DNA of 64,000 nt, from assembly GCA_007922225.1 (NCBI GenBank), contig ML679961.1, forward strand, positions 71,838,890 through 71,902,889, in the 5' to 3' direction. Both the position numbers and the translations under genes were made by a program. Below the pieces are notes generated by a model that worked only from the letters and a program-made list of their open reading frames with translations, searched no databases and was not told the DNA's origin. Source of the stretch: Emydura subglobosa. Lineage: Eukaryota; Chordata; Testudines; Chelidae. This document shows positions 48,724 to 59,800 of this stretch, in pieces; the first letter of the stretch is position 1, and every line of letters begins with the position of its first letter.

Positions 48724-48900
48724 CTTCCCTGCTCCCGGCCTTCCTGCACGACCCGGAAGCGGAAATGCTTGCTCCGCCATTTTGGGGCGGGAGTGGGGGG
48801 CGCGGTGGGGGCGGGGCCTGCCCTGGGCGTCTCTCTGCGGCTCTCCTCGCCCTGCCGCTGCTGGGCTGTGTCAGAGGCGCTCTGGCTCCCTCTGGCGGCC
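48724..48900 (-). promoter_or_regulatory. TTC17: TTC17 5' UTR / core promoter with YY1-like and ETS-like sites
   Basis: Immediately upstream of the start codon there is GC-rich DNA with no TATA box. A YY1-type motif CCAAAATGGCGG (minus strand, about 48774-48785) contains an ATG that is in frame with TTC17. An ETS-type CCGGAAGCGGAA lies on the plus strand at about 48753-48764. YY1 and ETS sites are typical of CpG-island housekeeping promoters and often sit within tens of bases of the start site. The transcription start itself cannot be placed from sequence. Confidence 0.6.
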
Positions 48901-49170
48901 TGTAGGCCTCGGGCTACACGTCGGCGCGGCTCGGGGGCCGAGACGGAGCCTCGAGCGAGGCGGGCTGCCTGGGCTCAGTCCTAGCTGTGGCCAAGGCTGT
49001 GCTGGGAGCAGGAGAGACGGGAAGCTCCCCCCTTGGGGGGGCTCGCAGGGGACTCAGCTGTGCCCAGGGGGTTGGACCTCTCGTCTCGCCCAGGCGAAAG
49101 GGCTGGAGCCAGGAGGACAGCCCCAAATGCCCCTCCCCTGTCATGCCTGCTGCCGTAGCAGGGCCTGTGG

Positions 49171-52100
49171 TGTGCACCCAGCTCTCAGCGCACTGCCCCC
49201 TCCCCCATCTCAGCTTTATAGGGGATGAGCCCAAGAGACACCCCCAGCCACTCCTGAAAGGGTAGCAGGGCATAACAGCTGCAGTGATGGTCCCCTGCCC
49301 CAGCCACTCATCTCTGCGGCTTGTTGGTTCATCTGGCTGGTCATTTAAAGGCGGGCATGGTTAAGGAGGTTGAAGTGTGTGAGGATAGATCACAGTTATG
49401 TGAAGATCTGCACTATCGATGCTGAATAATGACTCATTTTGGTGCCAACAATTGATAGTGCTGGGGACCTGTCACCCCCCCCCCCTTTTTGTTTTCCAGT
49501 TGAGAAAGCACCTAGCACAGACCCACCAAGGGGAAGCAGAGCTTGAGGAGCCCGGGCAGGGTATCTGAATTCCACTGAGGTGAAGTCAAGTCAAGTCCAA
49601 GAAGCTCAGCAAAGCATAAAAGCTCATATTCTAAACATCTGCCCAATCTAGTGGGAATGGCACCTCCATTTGTCTTAAGGAGGCAGAAGTGGGTAGAGCA
49701 GTTGTTTCTCCATACTGGCTCTTACATGAACGCCTGTGGCCCTGACCCAAGTGGAGCACCATTGTTGCTGTACTTAAAGCTGTAGAAGTGCACACACCCA
49801 TGTGTCCAAAAGGTAAACCCAGACCAAAAGTGAATCCTGTGAACTCTTCTTCCCTCTTCACTGCATGCTGCCTCCTCCCCTGCATGCTCTTTCTGTCCTA
49901 CACAGCCTCTTTCCATTCCTTACTTCTCCCTTGTAGCTTATTCCACCTGCCTCTTACTTTCATTCCTTTACCTTGTACACTCTTCCACCATACTAAGGGC
50001 TTAAAATTTACTCGACTCCTAATAGCCAGAGAATTAAACTAAAATGATGGTGCTACTGCTCAAGAGCAACACAGAGTTGAAAAGTAAAGCCTCTTTCTTC
50101 TTCACACCCAACCCCAACTGCTATGATTCCTGCCAAGATGATGTCCTTGTTATCCATTTTGGAGCTCCCATCTTTTGCAGGCTCCAGATAGCCACCAGCT
50201 AATAAATTTGATGTGTTTACATCAAAACACCTCTGGCTGCTAGGAATTTTCCCCTTCTAAGTCTCCTCACTTCTCCAAGGTAGAAGAGAACCTCCCATTT
50301 TAAGTTTTCAGCTCTAGTGATTAGTTCTAGTGGTTTCTACATCAGCTGTGCAAAACTTACACAAATGAAACCAGAATGAAGTCAACCTGCTCTTTTCAAT
50401 TTCACCAGGGTCCACACAGTTTCTGCTAGTAACTGAAAACTAACAAGAGTGGTCAGTTTGCTCTTTGCTGTGCCTTACGACTTTGAGAAGCTCCAGGGGT
50501 GCTAGAGTTGTCTGTCAGCAGATTCAGACAGACATGCATCCATAGTTTTATACTTTTACTTCAAATTTGGAAGATCATCTTCAAACTGACCGGCTACAGC
50601 CTTTGATGAAAAACCCAAACTATTCTTACATGGTACCACCACAGTGTCCCATCAGTAGAAACTGTTTTTGTTTTTTGGTGGTGGTATTGTGCAAGGAGTA
50701 GGTTGAAGAAATTGATTTCGCAATTTGCTCTGAAAGTGTTCATCCTGATTTCCTGCAGAAGTGAGTTCCTGCAGAAGTAAGATTTTTGGGCCAGTCTATG
50801 AGAAAACGCTTGTTTTTATTTGGAGAAGACTCACGATTGAGGATAGTTCCATCATCTTAATGGAATGAGACTGGCAAGGGAGGCTGAAATGGTCCATCAG
50901 GGAATTTGGGCCATTCCTACAATAAATAGGCTTTGAAGTCTATTTCTAAGCTGCAAATATTTCCTGATCATTTGCGGACAGGAAGCTAAAGTCTTCAGTG
51001 TTATTTTTAGCAACTGGCATAACTACACTGATGCAAACTTCTATCATAGATCCAGTCCATTTGTGTAAATCTGTGCAGTTTACCTCAGTTTCAAACAGGT
51101 AAAGCCTAAGACTTCAAATTAGTCATCTAAAAAGAAAATATGGTTGTCCCAAGTTTTGGGGTTATGGTTCCATTCTCTCAGGTACATTAAGATGAAATTT
51201 TGTAAAGGCATTTTACTGCATCCTTCTTGTTTTGTTTTGTACTATTGGGCCAGGATTTATCATTTGTATTTATCATTTTTTTAATGTTCACACAAGTCTT
51301 GTTTAGTTTTGTCTTCACTTTAATGTAAATTAATGCCATTTCCACTACTAGGCAGAAATGGAGGCTATATCATAATTTATTTAAAATACTAGTAAGAATT
51401 CTAATGCCTTAAATTGTATGCATGCACAAAAGCACTACATTGTATATCACTTGACAAACATATAACATATCTAACAAAACCACAAAATAAATGAAAAGTT
51501 CAGTCATCCAACAGTATATACTCTTCACACTCCTCCATTCATAGGCACAGACTTCACTAACAGCAGAACCACCATCTGCTAACACGTCACAACTTTGACT
51601 CATGTCCCACAGGGATACCACAATTTCAGCATCTCCTTTCCCCACCCTCCCACAGAGCAGAATGAAGGTTGCAACGCGTGGTTTGTGTTGACTGTGCTAG
51701 CCTAAGCTTTCTCAGTGAATTTTAAAGACGGTGGGTTTGAAGGGTTTAGTAACAAGCTACAGTATTTGTTAGGTAGAGGCCTCAAAACCTTTCATTGGAG
51801 TCAGAAGTGATTTTGTTTCTTAAAATTAATTAAAAATAGACAATTTAAATGAAATTTATTAACACATTATCTTGAAAATCTTCAGAAAATTAAGCCTATT
51901 TCCTGTAATACTAAGTTCAATTCCTACTTTAAGAGAAGCACTGAAGAGAGCCTTAAATAAGGAATACCAGCACCTGCATAATTATGGATAATGTCCTCCT
52001 GGCTAGGAATCCAGATTTCCATATACAGAATAGCCCTACCTAGTCTAATCTTTTGCTGCCCACTGTTGCTGTTGAATGGAATGCTCAATCTGAATGCATT

Positions 52101-54640
52101 CACAAATACATTCTGTCTTTCTCCACCTTCAAACTCACTGAGAATAACCTCATAGGTACGGAAGCATCTGCATTAGGCTGTTTCACTCATAGTGGCATCA
52201 GATCTTGGAATGTGCTTTGCTAAGCATTTGAAGGCTTGTTTTTGATTAAAATGTGGAAAACCAAATTCTGCTACTTAAGTGCTACAGGGAATTAAGGTCA
52301 GTACTCCCCCTCAGATCACAAGCTTGAAGGTATGTGGAAGGATATTGAAAAACTCTTAAATATGCAGTTGCACTATTCGTTGTGGATTTGGTTTTTTCCA
52401 TGTCGTTGTATAGGCAGTCATTTATAGAGCATTCTTTTTCCTTCTCCTTACTACCTGAGTAAAGTGACCTAGCAGATTAAGGTATACATTGCCATAATTG
52501 TTGTAATGAGACAATTCTATTTGGTTTTCTTACTGGGCCACTGTGTGGAGTCAAAGCACTGAAGCCATATGATGATTGCAGTAGGCCTGGTGAAACTGAC
52601 ATCTGCCATAATGTGCAAACTTTTTCTCTATTAAAATCAAATCAAAATCTATCTTACAGCTCAGTTTGCAAGACTCTGTAAATTGCTACACAGCCTATTC
52701 AGATTTGAATGGAAACATTAAACTGTTGCTGGTCTTTTTGGCAGGAAGCTGAACTTTGCCTTTGAACTACCTGAAAAGCCCAAACCTCCCTCCCTACCGC
52801 TCATCACAATGGACAACACATTCTAGCATCCCTAGCCATGCTCAACAGTGCACTTTCTGAAGGTACTATATTGTGTGGCTGACAATTAAACCCACACTTA
52901 CTCTGACTGGCAGCAGTACCCAATATCACTGAACCTTCCTATGACTTCCCTACTGAACTTTTCTGGAATGCAAAAAACTTGACACATGCCTGTGCTCTGA
53001 AAGTACTTCTGTTGGACCTAGACTTTTGGACAGTAAGATGGTTCCTAGTCTGAGGAGGTCTGAAATCTTGATTTTGATTCTATAGGCAACTGGAAAGGAG
53101 AGAAAAGAGCAAAGCACAGCAATGGTGTGCTCTCACCAGGCCTGTGCTGCTGAACAGATATGCTGTTTTATTCTGAATCAAATGAAGGTTGTTTTGTTTT
53201 TAAGAAAAGAACAAAACCTCTGCCATAGGTACAGAAAACTACACTAAACTAGCTTGGAGGCCATATGAATGTGCTCACAGACACTAAGTCCAAACCAACA
53301 TTTGAGGTTAAGATTCTTCTAAAGTGGAGACGTGCCTCTTTTATGTCTTGGAATAGGATTTTTCAGGCCAAGCAAAGCCCTACAAATTTCCCCAAGTAAA
53401 ATAATGAGGCACAGTAGATTGAAATAAACTTATTTCACAGAGATCATTTCAACAGTCTTTAGCTGCTAATGAATCTAGTAACTGCCAATGGGCAATTGGG
53501 TCTAGGATGTTACACTACTTCTCCCAAGCAAGATGTGTTCATAGTGGCATCCCACTTGAATAAAGGTAAGTGTAAAGAACTTCACTTAGGAATGAAAAAT
53601 CAAATGTACAGCTACATGAGAATAACTGGCTAGGTGGTAATACTGTTAAAAAGGACCTGGAAATTATAGTGTAGATCACAAATGAGCCAATGTGATGCAG
53701 ATGCAAAAAAGGCTAATATTCTGGGGTTTATTAACAGGAGTTTTGTACACAAGACATAGAAAGTAATTGTCCCATTCTACTCAGCCCGGATAATGTCTCA
53801 GCAGGAGTAGTATGTCCAATTCTGGATGCTATATTTTAGGAAAGATATGGACAAATTAGAGGGAGTCCATAGGAGAACAACAGAAATGATAGCTTTAGAA
53901 TATCTGACCTAGGAGAAAAGATTAAAAACTGGGCATGTTTACTCTTGATAAAAAAGGACCTGATAAGTCTCCAAATATGTTAAGGGGCTGTTATAGAGGA
54001 TGTTCTATAACATGTTTCTCTAGGTTCACTGAAGGTAGGACAAGAATAGGTTTAATTTGCAGCAAGAAAGATTTAGGTTATATATATTAGGTAAAACTTT
54101 CCAACTATAAGGTTAGTTAAGCTCTGAAATAGGCTTCCAAGGGAAGTTGTAGAATCCCCTAATTGGAGATTTTTAAGTACAGGTTGGACAACCCCCCGTC
54201 AGTGATGGTCTAGGTTTACTTGGTCCTGCCACAGCACAGAAGGCTGGACTCTAGACTTCTCAAGATCCTTTCCAGGCCAACATTTCTGTGACCTGTAGTG
54301 TGGATCATTGTATTCAGCTAACCTAAACTCCTCATGCAATTTCTATTAGAGCTGTACCTTTCACTTCCCAATCAAAGCTTTACTTGTAGTGTTGATTTAG
54401 ATGGTTAAACAGCAGCAATATTTCCTTAATAGTAACTACTTCTAATTGGTAGATTCAACTATTAATTTTATATATAATTGTGAAATAATCCAGGAGAGCC
54501 TATGGGAATGAAAGCCACAAGCAAATTACAAGGTACCATAATATCTCATTAGTGAGCCATTACAAAATGCTCTTACAGCATGGAATTGTTTGAAACTATA
54601 GTAATCATGAAACAGTAAGCCACACAAACAAAACTACAAA
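49171..54640. other. API5-TTC17 intergenic region
   Basis: Between the CpG island and the API5 3' UTR. Contains the old CR1 copy 53565-54300. 49400-53560 shows no exon or repeat that I can name; GC content drops to the local AT-rich background after about 49.4 kb. Confidence 0.7.
53565..54300 (+). mobile_element. Old, diverged CR1 3' part
   Basis: Plus-strand relic of ORF2 C-terminus and 3' UTR. Frame pieces FHLGMKNQMYSYM and KDLEIIV, and phrases CCCATTCTACTCAGCCCGGA and TATGTCCAATTCTGGATGCT, parallel the young CR1 at 21460-21720 ([23 protein letters not shown]). Ends with AAGGCTGGACTCTAGACTTC and a degraded CR1 tail. Many stops and indels. Confidence 0.75.
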
Positions 54641-54645
54641 ATGAA

Positions 54646-54651
54646 TTTATT
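54646..54651 (-). terminator. API5: Candidate distal polyadenylation signal of API5
   Basis: AATAAA on the minus strand (TTTATT on the plus strand), 2.16 kb after the stop codon. It would give a long 3' UTR isoform with cleavage about 54620-54635. Confidence 0.4.
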
Positions 54652-55626
54652 CCAAAAGCATAAAGGGAACGTTTACAGTTGAACAAGGTGGTGAACAGGT
54701 GTCTCCAAAAGAATTCACTATCAGAAATTAAGAATGGAAGGTGGAGAAACTAGCTATTTCTGAGACAGCAAGAACTTTGCTGAAGCTGCACACCATCTCT
54801 GAAAAAGGTGTCTCAAAAGTTCTCATTCAAAATTCAGTGAGCAAAGAAGCTGCTTGCATCCAGTGATTAGCTGAGTATATAAATGTACATACAAATAGGC
54901 TTTGATATTAATTTAAAAATCCTCAAATACAAATTATTGCCCTTTGTTCAACATGAATTTTCATCTAGAAATATAACATCAATTCTGTGCCTATTTTCAA
55001 AATGATGTTTTGATTATGTCAATTTGTATTTGAAAACTGAAGTTCAATTAGCCAGTTTCTTAGTGGCCATCTGAATTTAGCAAATGTCTTGTAATCAGAA
55101 AAATAAGTTCAACTCAATGCTTATGGAATGTCCAAAGTTTACCACTACTGCTCCAAAGTTGCACAGACATCAAGTTTGGAGTCAGCTTCTGTAATGTGAT
55201 AGTTTTGCTCTTGTGCCCTTTCTTAAAGGGTCCACTCTTTTCTAGAAGATTTTGCACTAAATTCTAGAAATGCAAATGCTACATTCCTGATTGCAGTGAT
55301 AAATATCAGAGAATGTTAATGAAGACACCTGTGTCAGATTCACAAACTATTCCTTACAAATACACATAAAACTAGTAGGAAAACTATTTTTTAGGCATTT
55401 GGTTTGCGGTACGGTCCTCAAAATGTTGAAAGTAAAAGGCAGGGAAATTTCAGTCATCTAAAGCTTAAGCTATTTTATGTCAACACATCTTAACTACGTT
55501 CAAATTTCTTTCTTCTGTCCAACTTTTCTCCTTTTGACTATCACCACACCTTTTACAATGCTAAATCTCTGAAAAATGACCTGAGAAGAAAGTAAAAAAG
55601 TTTAAGTGGTGAAAATAAGTTTAAGA

Positions 55627-55670
55627 GTGTGTGTGTGTGTGTAAAGGGGTGGGGGGGAGGGGGGGGAGAG
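55627..55670 (+). repeat. (GT)8 and G-rich tract in the API5 3' UTR region
   Basis: GTGTGTGTGTGTGTGT followed by G-runs of 4, 7 and 8. In API5 RNA this would be C-rich then (AC)8. Confidence 0.8.
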
Positions 55671-55848
55671 AAACAAAACAAAAGAACCTCTGTGCCATAT
55701 CTGCTCTTAAGTAAAGTTGTAGTTACTGGGTGTCCACTGTTAAATAAGAATCTTACTTTACCATGAAGAACAAACTAGTAGAGTCCTTAATTCTCCGCTT
55801 GAATCAAACAACATAGCTGGATTTTTTCAGTGGTACCCAAAATAAAAT

Positions 55849-55854
55849 TTTATT
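55849..55854 (-). terminator. API5: Candidate proximal polyadenylation signal of API5
   Basis: AATAAA on the minus strand about 0.95 kb after the stop codon. It could define a shorter 3' UTR; chance occurrence in AT-rich DNA is also possible. Confidence 0.3.
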
Positions 55855-56807
55855 TATATGTTTAAAAAATGCAGTTAGTATTGTTTAAAAAAAAAATTCA
55901 AGTGCCAACCAACCCAGAAAAATCTTCAAATGCACAGGAAAGAGCCAGGCCACTGCTACTGTCCAACTCCAGCTATGAAGGCTTAATCAATACATCTGAC
56001 TTTTCCCATTCCTGAAGCATTTCTAGTCTTTTTTTCTTCCTGTTTACTGAAATTTCACAGCATATGCATACATATTCATACTGAACATTAAAACCCATTT
56101 GCAAAACATCACTTTCTTTACAATGTAGGGAGAAGAGTAAGATGTACAAAAACAAAAAACAAACATCACATTCTCCACAACTTTAAGTTAAATGATTGCT
56201 TCATGCTACAAGCAAAAATTTATGTATCCATGTTACAGACTTTAAAAATCCAGCATTTGTCTGAATAGTCAACGATTCTGTTATAGAGTAAATAAATGCT
56301 AATTTAATAATGGTACTCTTCTCCACATATTGCAATATATTGTTACAGATGAGGAAAGGATTACTGAAGCTGTCAATCTTAACTGACGTGTACCTTTGTA
56401 GTCATCCCTTTCCTGTCCATTATTTAATACATAAACTCAATTACAATATAGTTTTTGTTGAGTAATAGCTGATTTTTAGGTTAATATACAAACTGTCAAG
56501 ATGTAGTTTCAGATAAAACATTTATGCTGTTCTCCAATTCTGAATAAAGCCTGAAGACACTTCTAAAATAACTCAAAACTGCTGACTAATCATCCAAAAA
56601 TACAGTTGTAGTTTCACTATGGACGAGTCTGTAGTCCGTTAGAAAAGTAGATCATACATACAAAGGTATAAAGAACGTTTAAGTCAGTCTTTAGCAGAAG
56701 GCAGTCCTTGAAGGGAAACGATACTCCAGGAAATCCGTTGATGATCAGTACTTTCACTTTTACAGGTGTTTTACCCCATAATGGCTCTGGAGCATGTAAT
56801 GGTCTGT

Positions 56808-56887
56808 TCAGTAGATTCTTCCTCGACTGCGATTACCTCGTCCTCCCCAGCCTCTCCCTCGGCCACCCCGGAAACCACCTCTCTGCT
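56808..56887 (-). CDS. API5: API5 last coding exon (RG-rich tail and stop)
   Basis: 80 bp: completes Glu, then QRGGFRGGRGRGWGGRG, NRSRGRIY and TGA at 56808-56810. The RGG/RG repeats are typical of RNA-binding and arginine-methylated tails. Acceptor TTTTCAG|AG. Confidence 0.95.
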
Positions 56888-59800
56888 CTGAAAATAAATG
56901 CAAACATTTATCTCATACAGGTCTCTGGTGTTTGAATAGCTGATTAAAAATTAAATTGCAATATTGTCTTACCTGTTCTTTATTTTAGGTACAATTACCT
57001 GGGCTAACCCCATCAACATAACACTTAAAAGCTTCCGACAAGATCCACCTATCATATATTGGTTTAAAAGGTTTTCTGTTTTATTAGAAGTTTTTACTGC
57101 CTATCCATTATACCACTTAAACACATGCTTAACTCAAAGTGGGAGTAGCCCTACTGACTTCAAATGGGATTAGTCATATACTCAAGCACATGCTTAAGTG
57201 TTTTGTATTGGTACCTTAATGTTTTCAGTTAAAGGCTCCAATGATGCTGGAAGAACCAGAGGACATAAATGAACTGTTTGTATAGTGGAGTCAATTTTTC
57301 ATTTACTTCCAGTAAGAAAAAGTTTGATCTCACTGGAAGAATCAAAGTGTCTAAAGGTTTCTCAGACTTCGATTGGTAGTCTATCTAAAGTATAATCCCA
57401 GTGGAAGCCTTATTACATCAAAATGCTTTACTATTTTTCCTCCTTTTGTAATAGTTATTAATATTAAACCTTCAAAATTACATTAAGCTTAACTCTACAA
57501 AGGCAAGGACAGAACTTTGAATATTTAAAACTAGACATATTTGAGTGAGGAACTCAAAGTTGACCATCCTCAGAAGATCCTGAACTAGTAGGAGGACAGA
57601 TTAGATGAAGAGGATCATTTCCAGGTATTATAATCTAAAATATTAAAAGTTAAGACAGAGCCCGTAGCCTAAAGGTCTATCTACTATGTCTAAAATTCAT
57701 GACGACAAAAATTACAGTACTGGAGATACTACTTTATACCATAATATAATGTAAAATCTCAGCTTTCAAACAATTTAATTCCCAGTTCAGTGATCTGCAA
57801 GATACTGGTGGCTGCTAAAATTATGTTGCAAAGTTGCTTAATTAGTGGGCCAATAAACTTATCCTATTACTAGACCAGTGATTAAAAAGAAAAAAAAATA
57901 CAATTACATGGAAAAATCATGACAGCAAATTCTGGATCTTCTGAAGATCTGGAAAGAACATCCTTCTCAGAGGGGTATAATTCATTGTGCAAGATTCTTC
58001 CAAACTCTAACTCACCATAAGAAAAGCTGCCCAGATTGCTACTGTATTTCCCACTGGGTGGGTTGTATATTTGCCTCGCATCTCTTTTTGGTCCTGTTGG
58101 AGCTTTCTTTGGTGGTGAACTTGAGGTTGTATCTTCACTAGTTCTTTTTTGACTACAAAGGCAAGAAAACAGAGAGGTCTTTGAAAGATGCTTTAAAAAG
58201 GTAATAAGTATGGACACAGTATCCTCAGTCCCATAGATTAATATTTATGAGCCAGTAGAGCAGTTATGAAGACACACTGGAGGATGGTATTGTAGAGCCT
58301 TCCTAGACTGATCACCATTTTGATTAAATTATCTACTGTATCATCACAGGCAAGTCTTGATACCATGTACAACTCAACAACTAGAACTGCTATATGGCTC
58401 ACAGTGTGGCAAACTGGATCCTGAGAATATCACTTATACATAGGGCCCTACCAATTTCATAGCCATGAAAAATGTGTCTCAGACCATGAAATTGGCCCTT
58501 TCCTGTGAAATCTGATCTCCCCCGTGCTGCTAGGAGCACCCCAGCCAGGGATCCTAGCTGTGAAGTCCCAGCCGGGTTGGGGTGCTCCCAGCAGCACAGG
58601 GGAGACCAGATCCACCTCCGGTACCTCCCCCTGTTGCGTGAAGTTGCAGGGCTGGGACTGAGAGTGCCCCAGCCCAGTCAGGACTAGCAGCTAGGGGCCC
58701 TGGTTGGGGCACTCCCAGTAACACAGGGGAGATCAGAAGCCTCTGCTCGCTGCAGGAACTTTAGGGGCTGCTGCCCAGCCCCACAGCAGGGGTATGTACT
58801 GGAGAAGGGTCCGCTTTGCCCTGTGCTGCTGGGAGAGCCCCAGCTGGGGGCCCCTAACTGCTAATTCCAGCTAGGCTGGGACACTCCCAGCAGCACAGGG
58901 GAGATCAGACTCACCTCCCTGCACCTTGAGAGCCCAGCTATGAAGGCAGCACAGAAATGAGGGTGGCAATCCTGTCACTGCTCCCCCAAACCTCCCTTCA
59001 AGCCCCATTTTGGGTCAGGACCTCCATTCCTGAAATTCAAATCCTATGACTGAGAAATTGACTAGAATGGCCTATGAATTTGATAGGGCCCTACTTATGC
59101 ACACAACGTAGAAGGTATTGTAATGCAGCTGCAACATTAATTCTATCTTTAAGTTTTTTGCAAGTCATTCTGTTTTTTTAGCTCGTGCTGAACACACACT
59201 GACAAGTTATTGTAACTTACAAAATAAAGGGAATTCCATAATGTGTGTATGAAAGATCATCATATTAAGCAAGATTTCCTGGTAACTCTTACCCTGCATC
59301 AGCCTTCTGTACAGGTTTCCAGGACAGAGTAACTGTGCTCTTGTAAGAAGGGGGAATGTGGAAAAGGTCCTAAAGAAACAAAATTGTGGACATTTTATCC
59401 CAAAATGAAGTTCATACCAACAACACACTATAATCTTACCTATATTGTAAGTCTGCATCAATCAAACTTCCCTATTTCCCCCCACCTCCTTCAAACAAGC
59501 CGTTTAAAACTAAATATGACTTAAGTTGTAGGATCTTGAAACAAGAATTACCTGGATGAAACACTTAAAGAATTCAACTACTTTATTCCATGCACTCTAA
59601 CATGAAATTCTAATTAGATCTGTGTTAACAGAAGTGTCTCATGCTGTGATTCTGCACAATATACTAACAGTTTCACTCACATCTGTGTACTGTACATTAC
59701 TACAATGAATTACAATAGCTCCTGTGCGGATTTCTTTGCTATCCCCTCCACAGTGCTAAGAGGCAGCATGGGAATGAGCCAAGAATTGGTACACACTAAA

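Larger units (their letters stand above)
47950..49170. promoter_or_regulatory. CpG island over TTC17 exon 1
   Basis: About 1.2 kb of visibly GC-rich, CpG-dense DNA, in sharp contrast with the AT-rich surroundings. It spans the upstream region, exon 1 and the first 600 bases of intron 1. Long open frames on both strands here (for example plus 48584-49228) are a by-product of few stop codons in GC-rich DNA and match nothing recognised. Confidence 0.75.
54646..56807 (-). other. API5: Probable API5 3' UTR
   Basis: AT-rich DNA after the stop codon with no coding frame or recognised transposon apart from a (GT)n/G-rich stretch at 55627-55670. Vertebrate API5 transcripts have a 3' UTR of this order, so the span is inferred from the two polyadenylation signals below. 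Confidence 0.45.

Noticed and set aside
48584..49228. 214-codon plus-strand frame and several shorter ones in the CpG island
   Set aside because: GC-rich DNA has few stop codons. The frames overlap the TTC17 exon 1 antisense and contain no recognisable domain.
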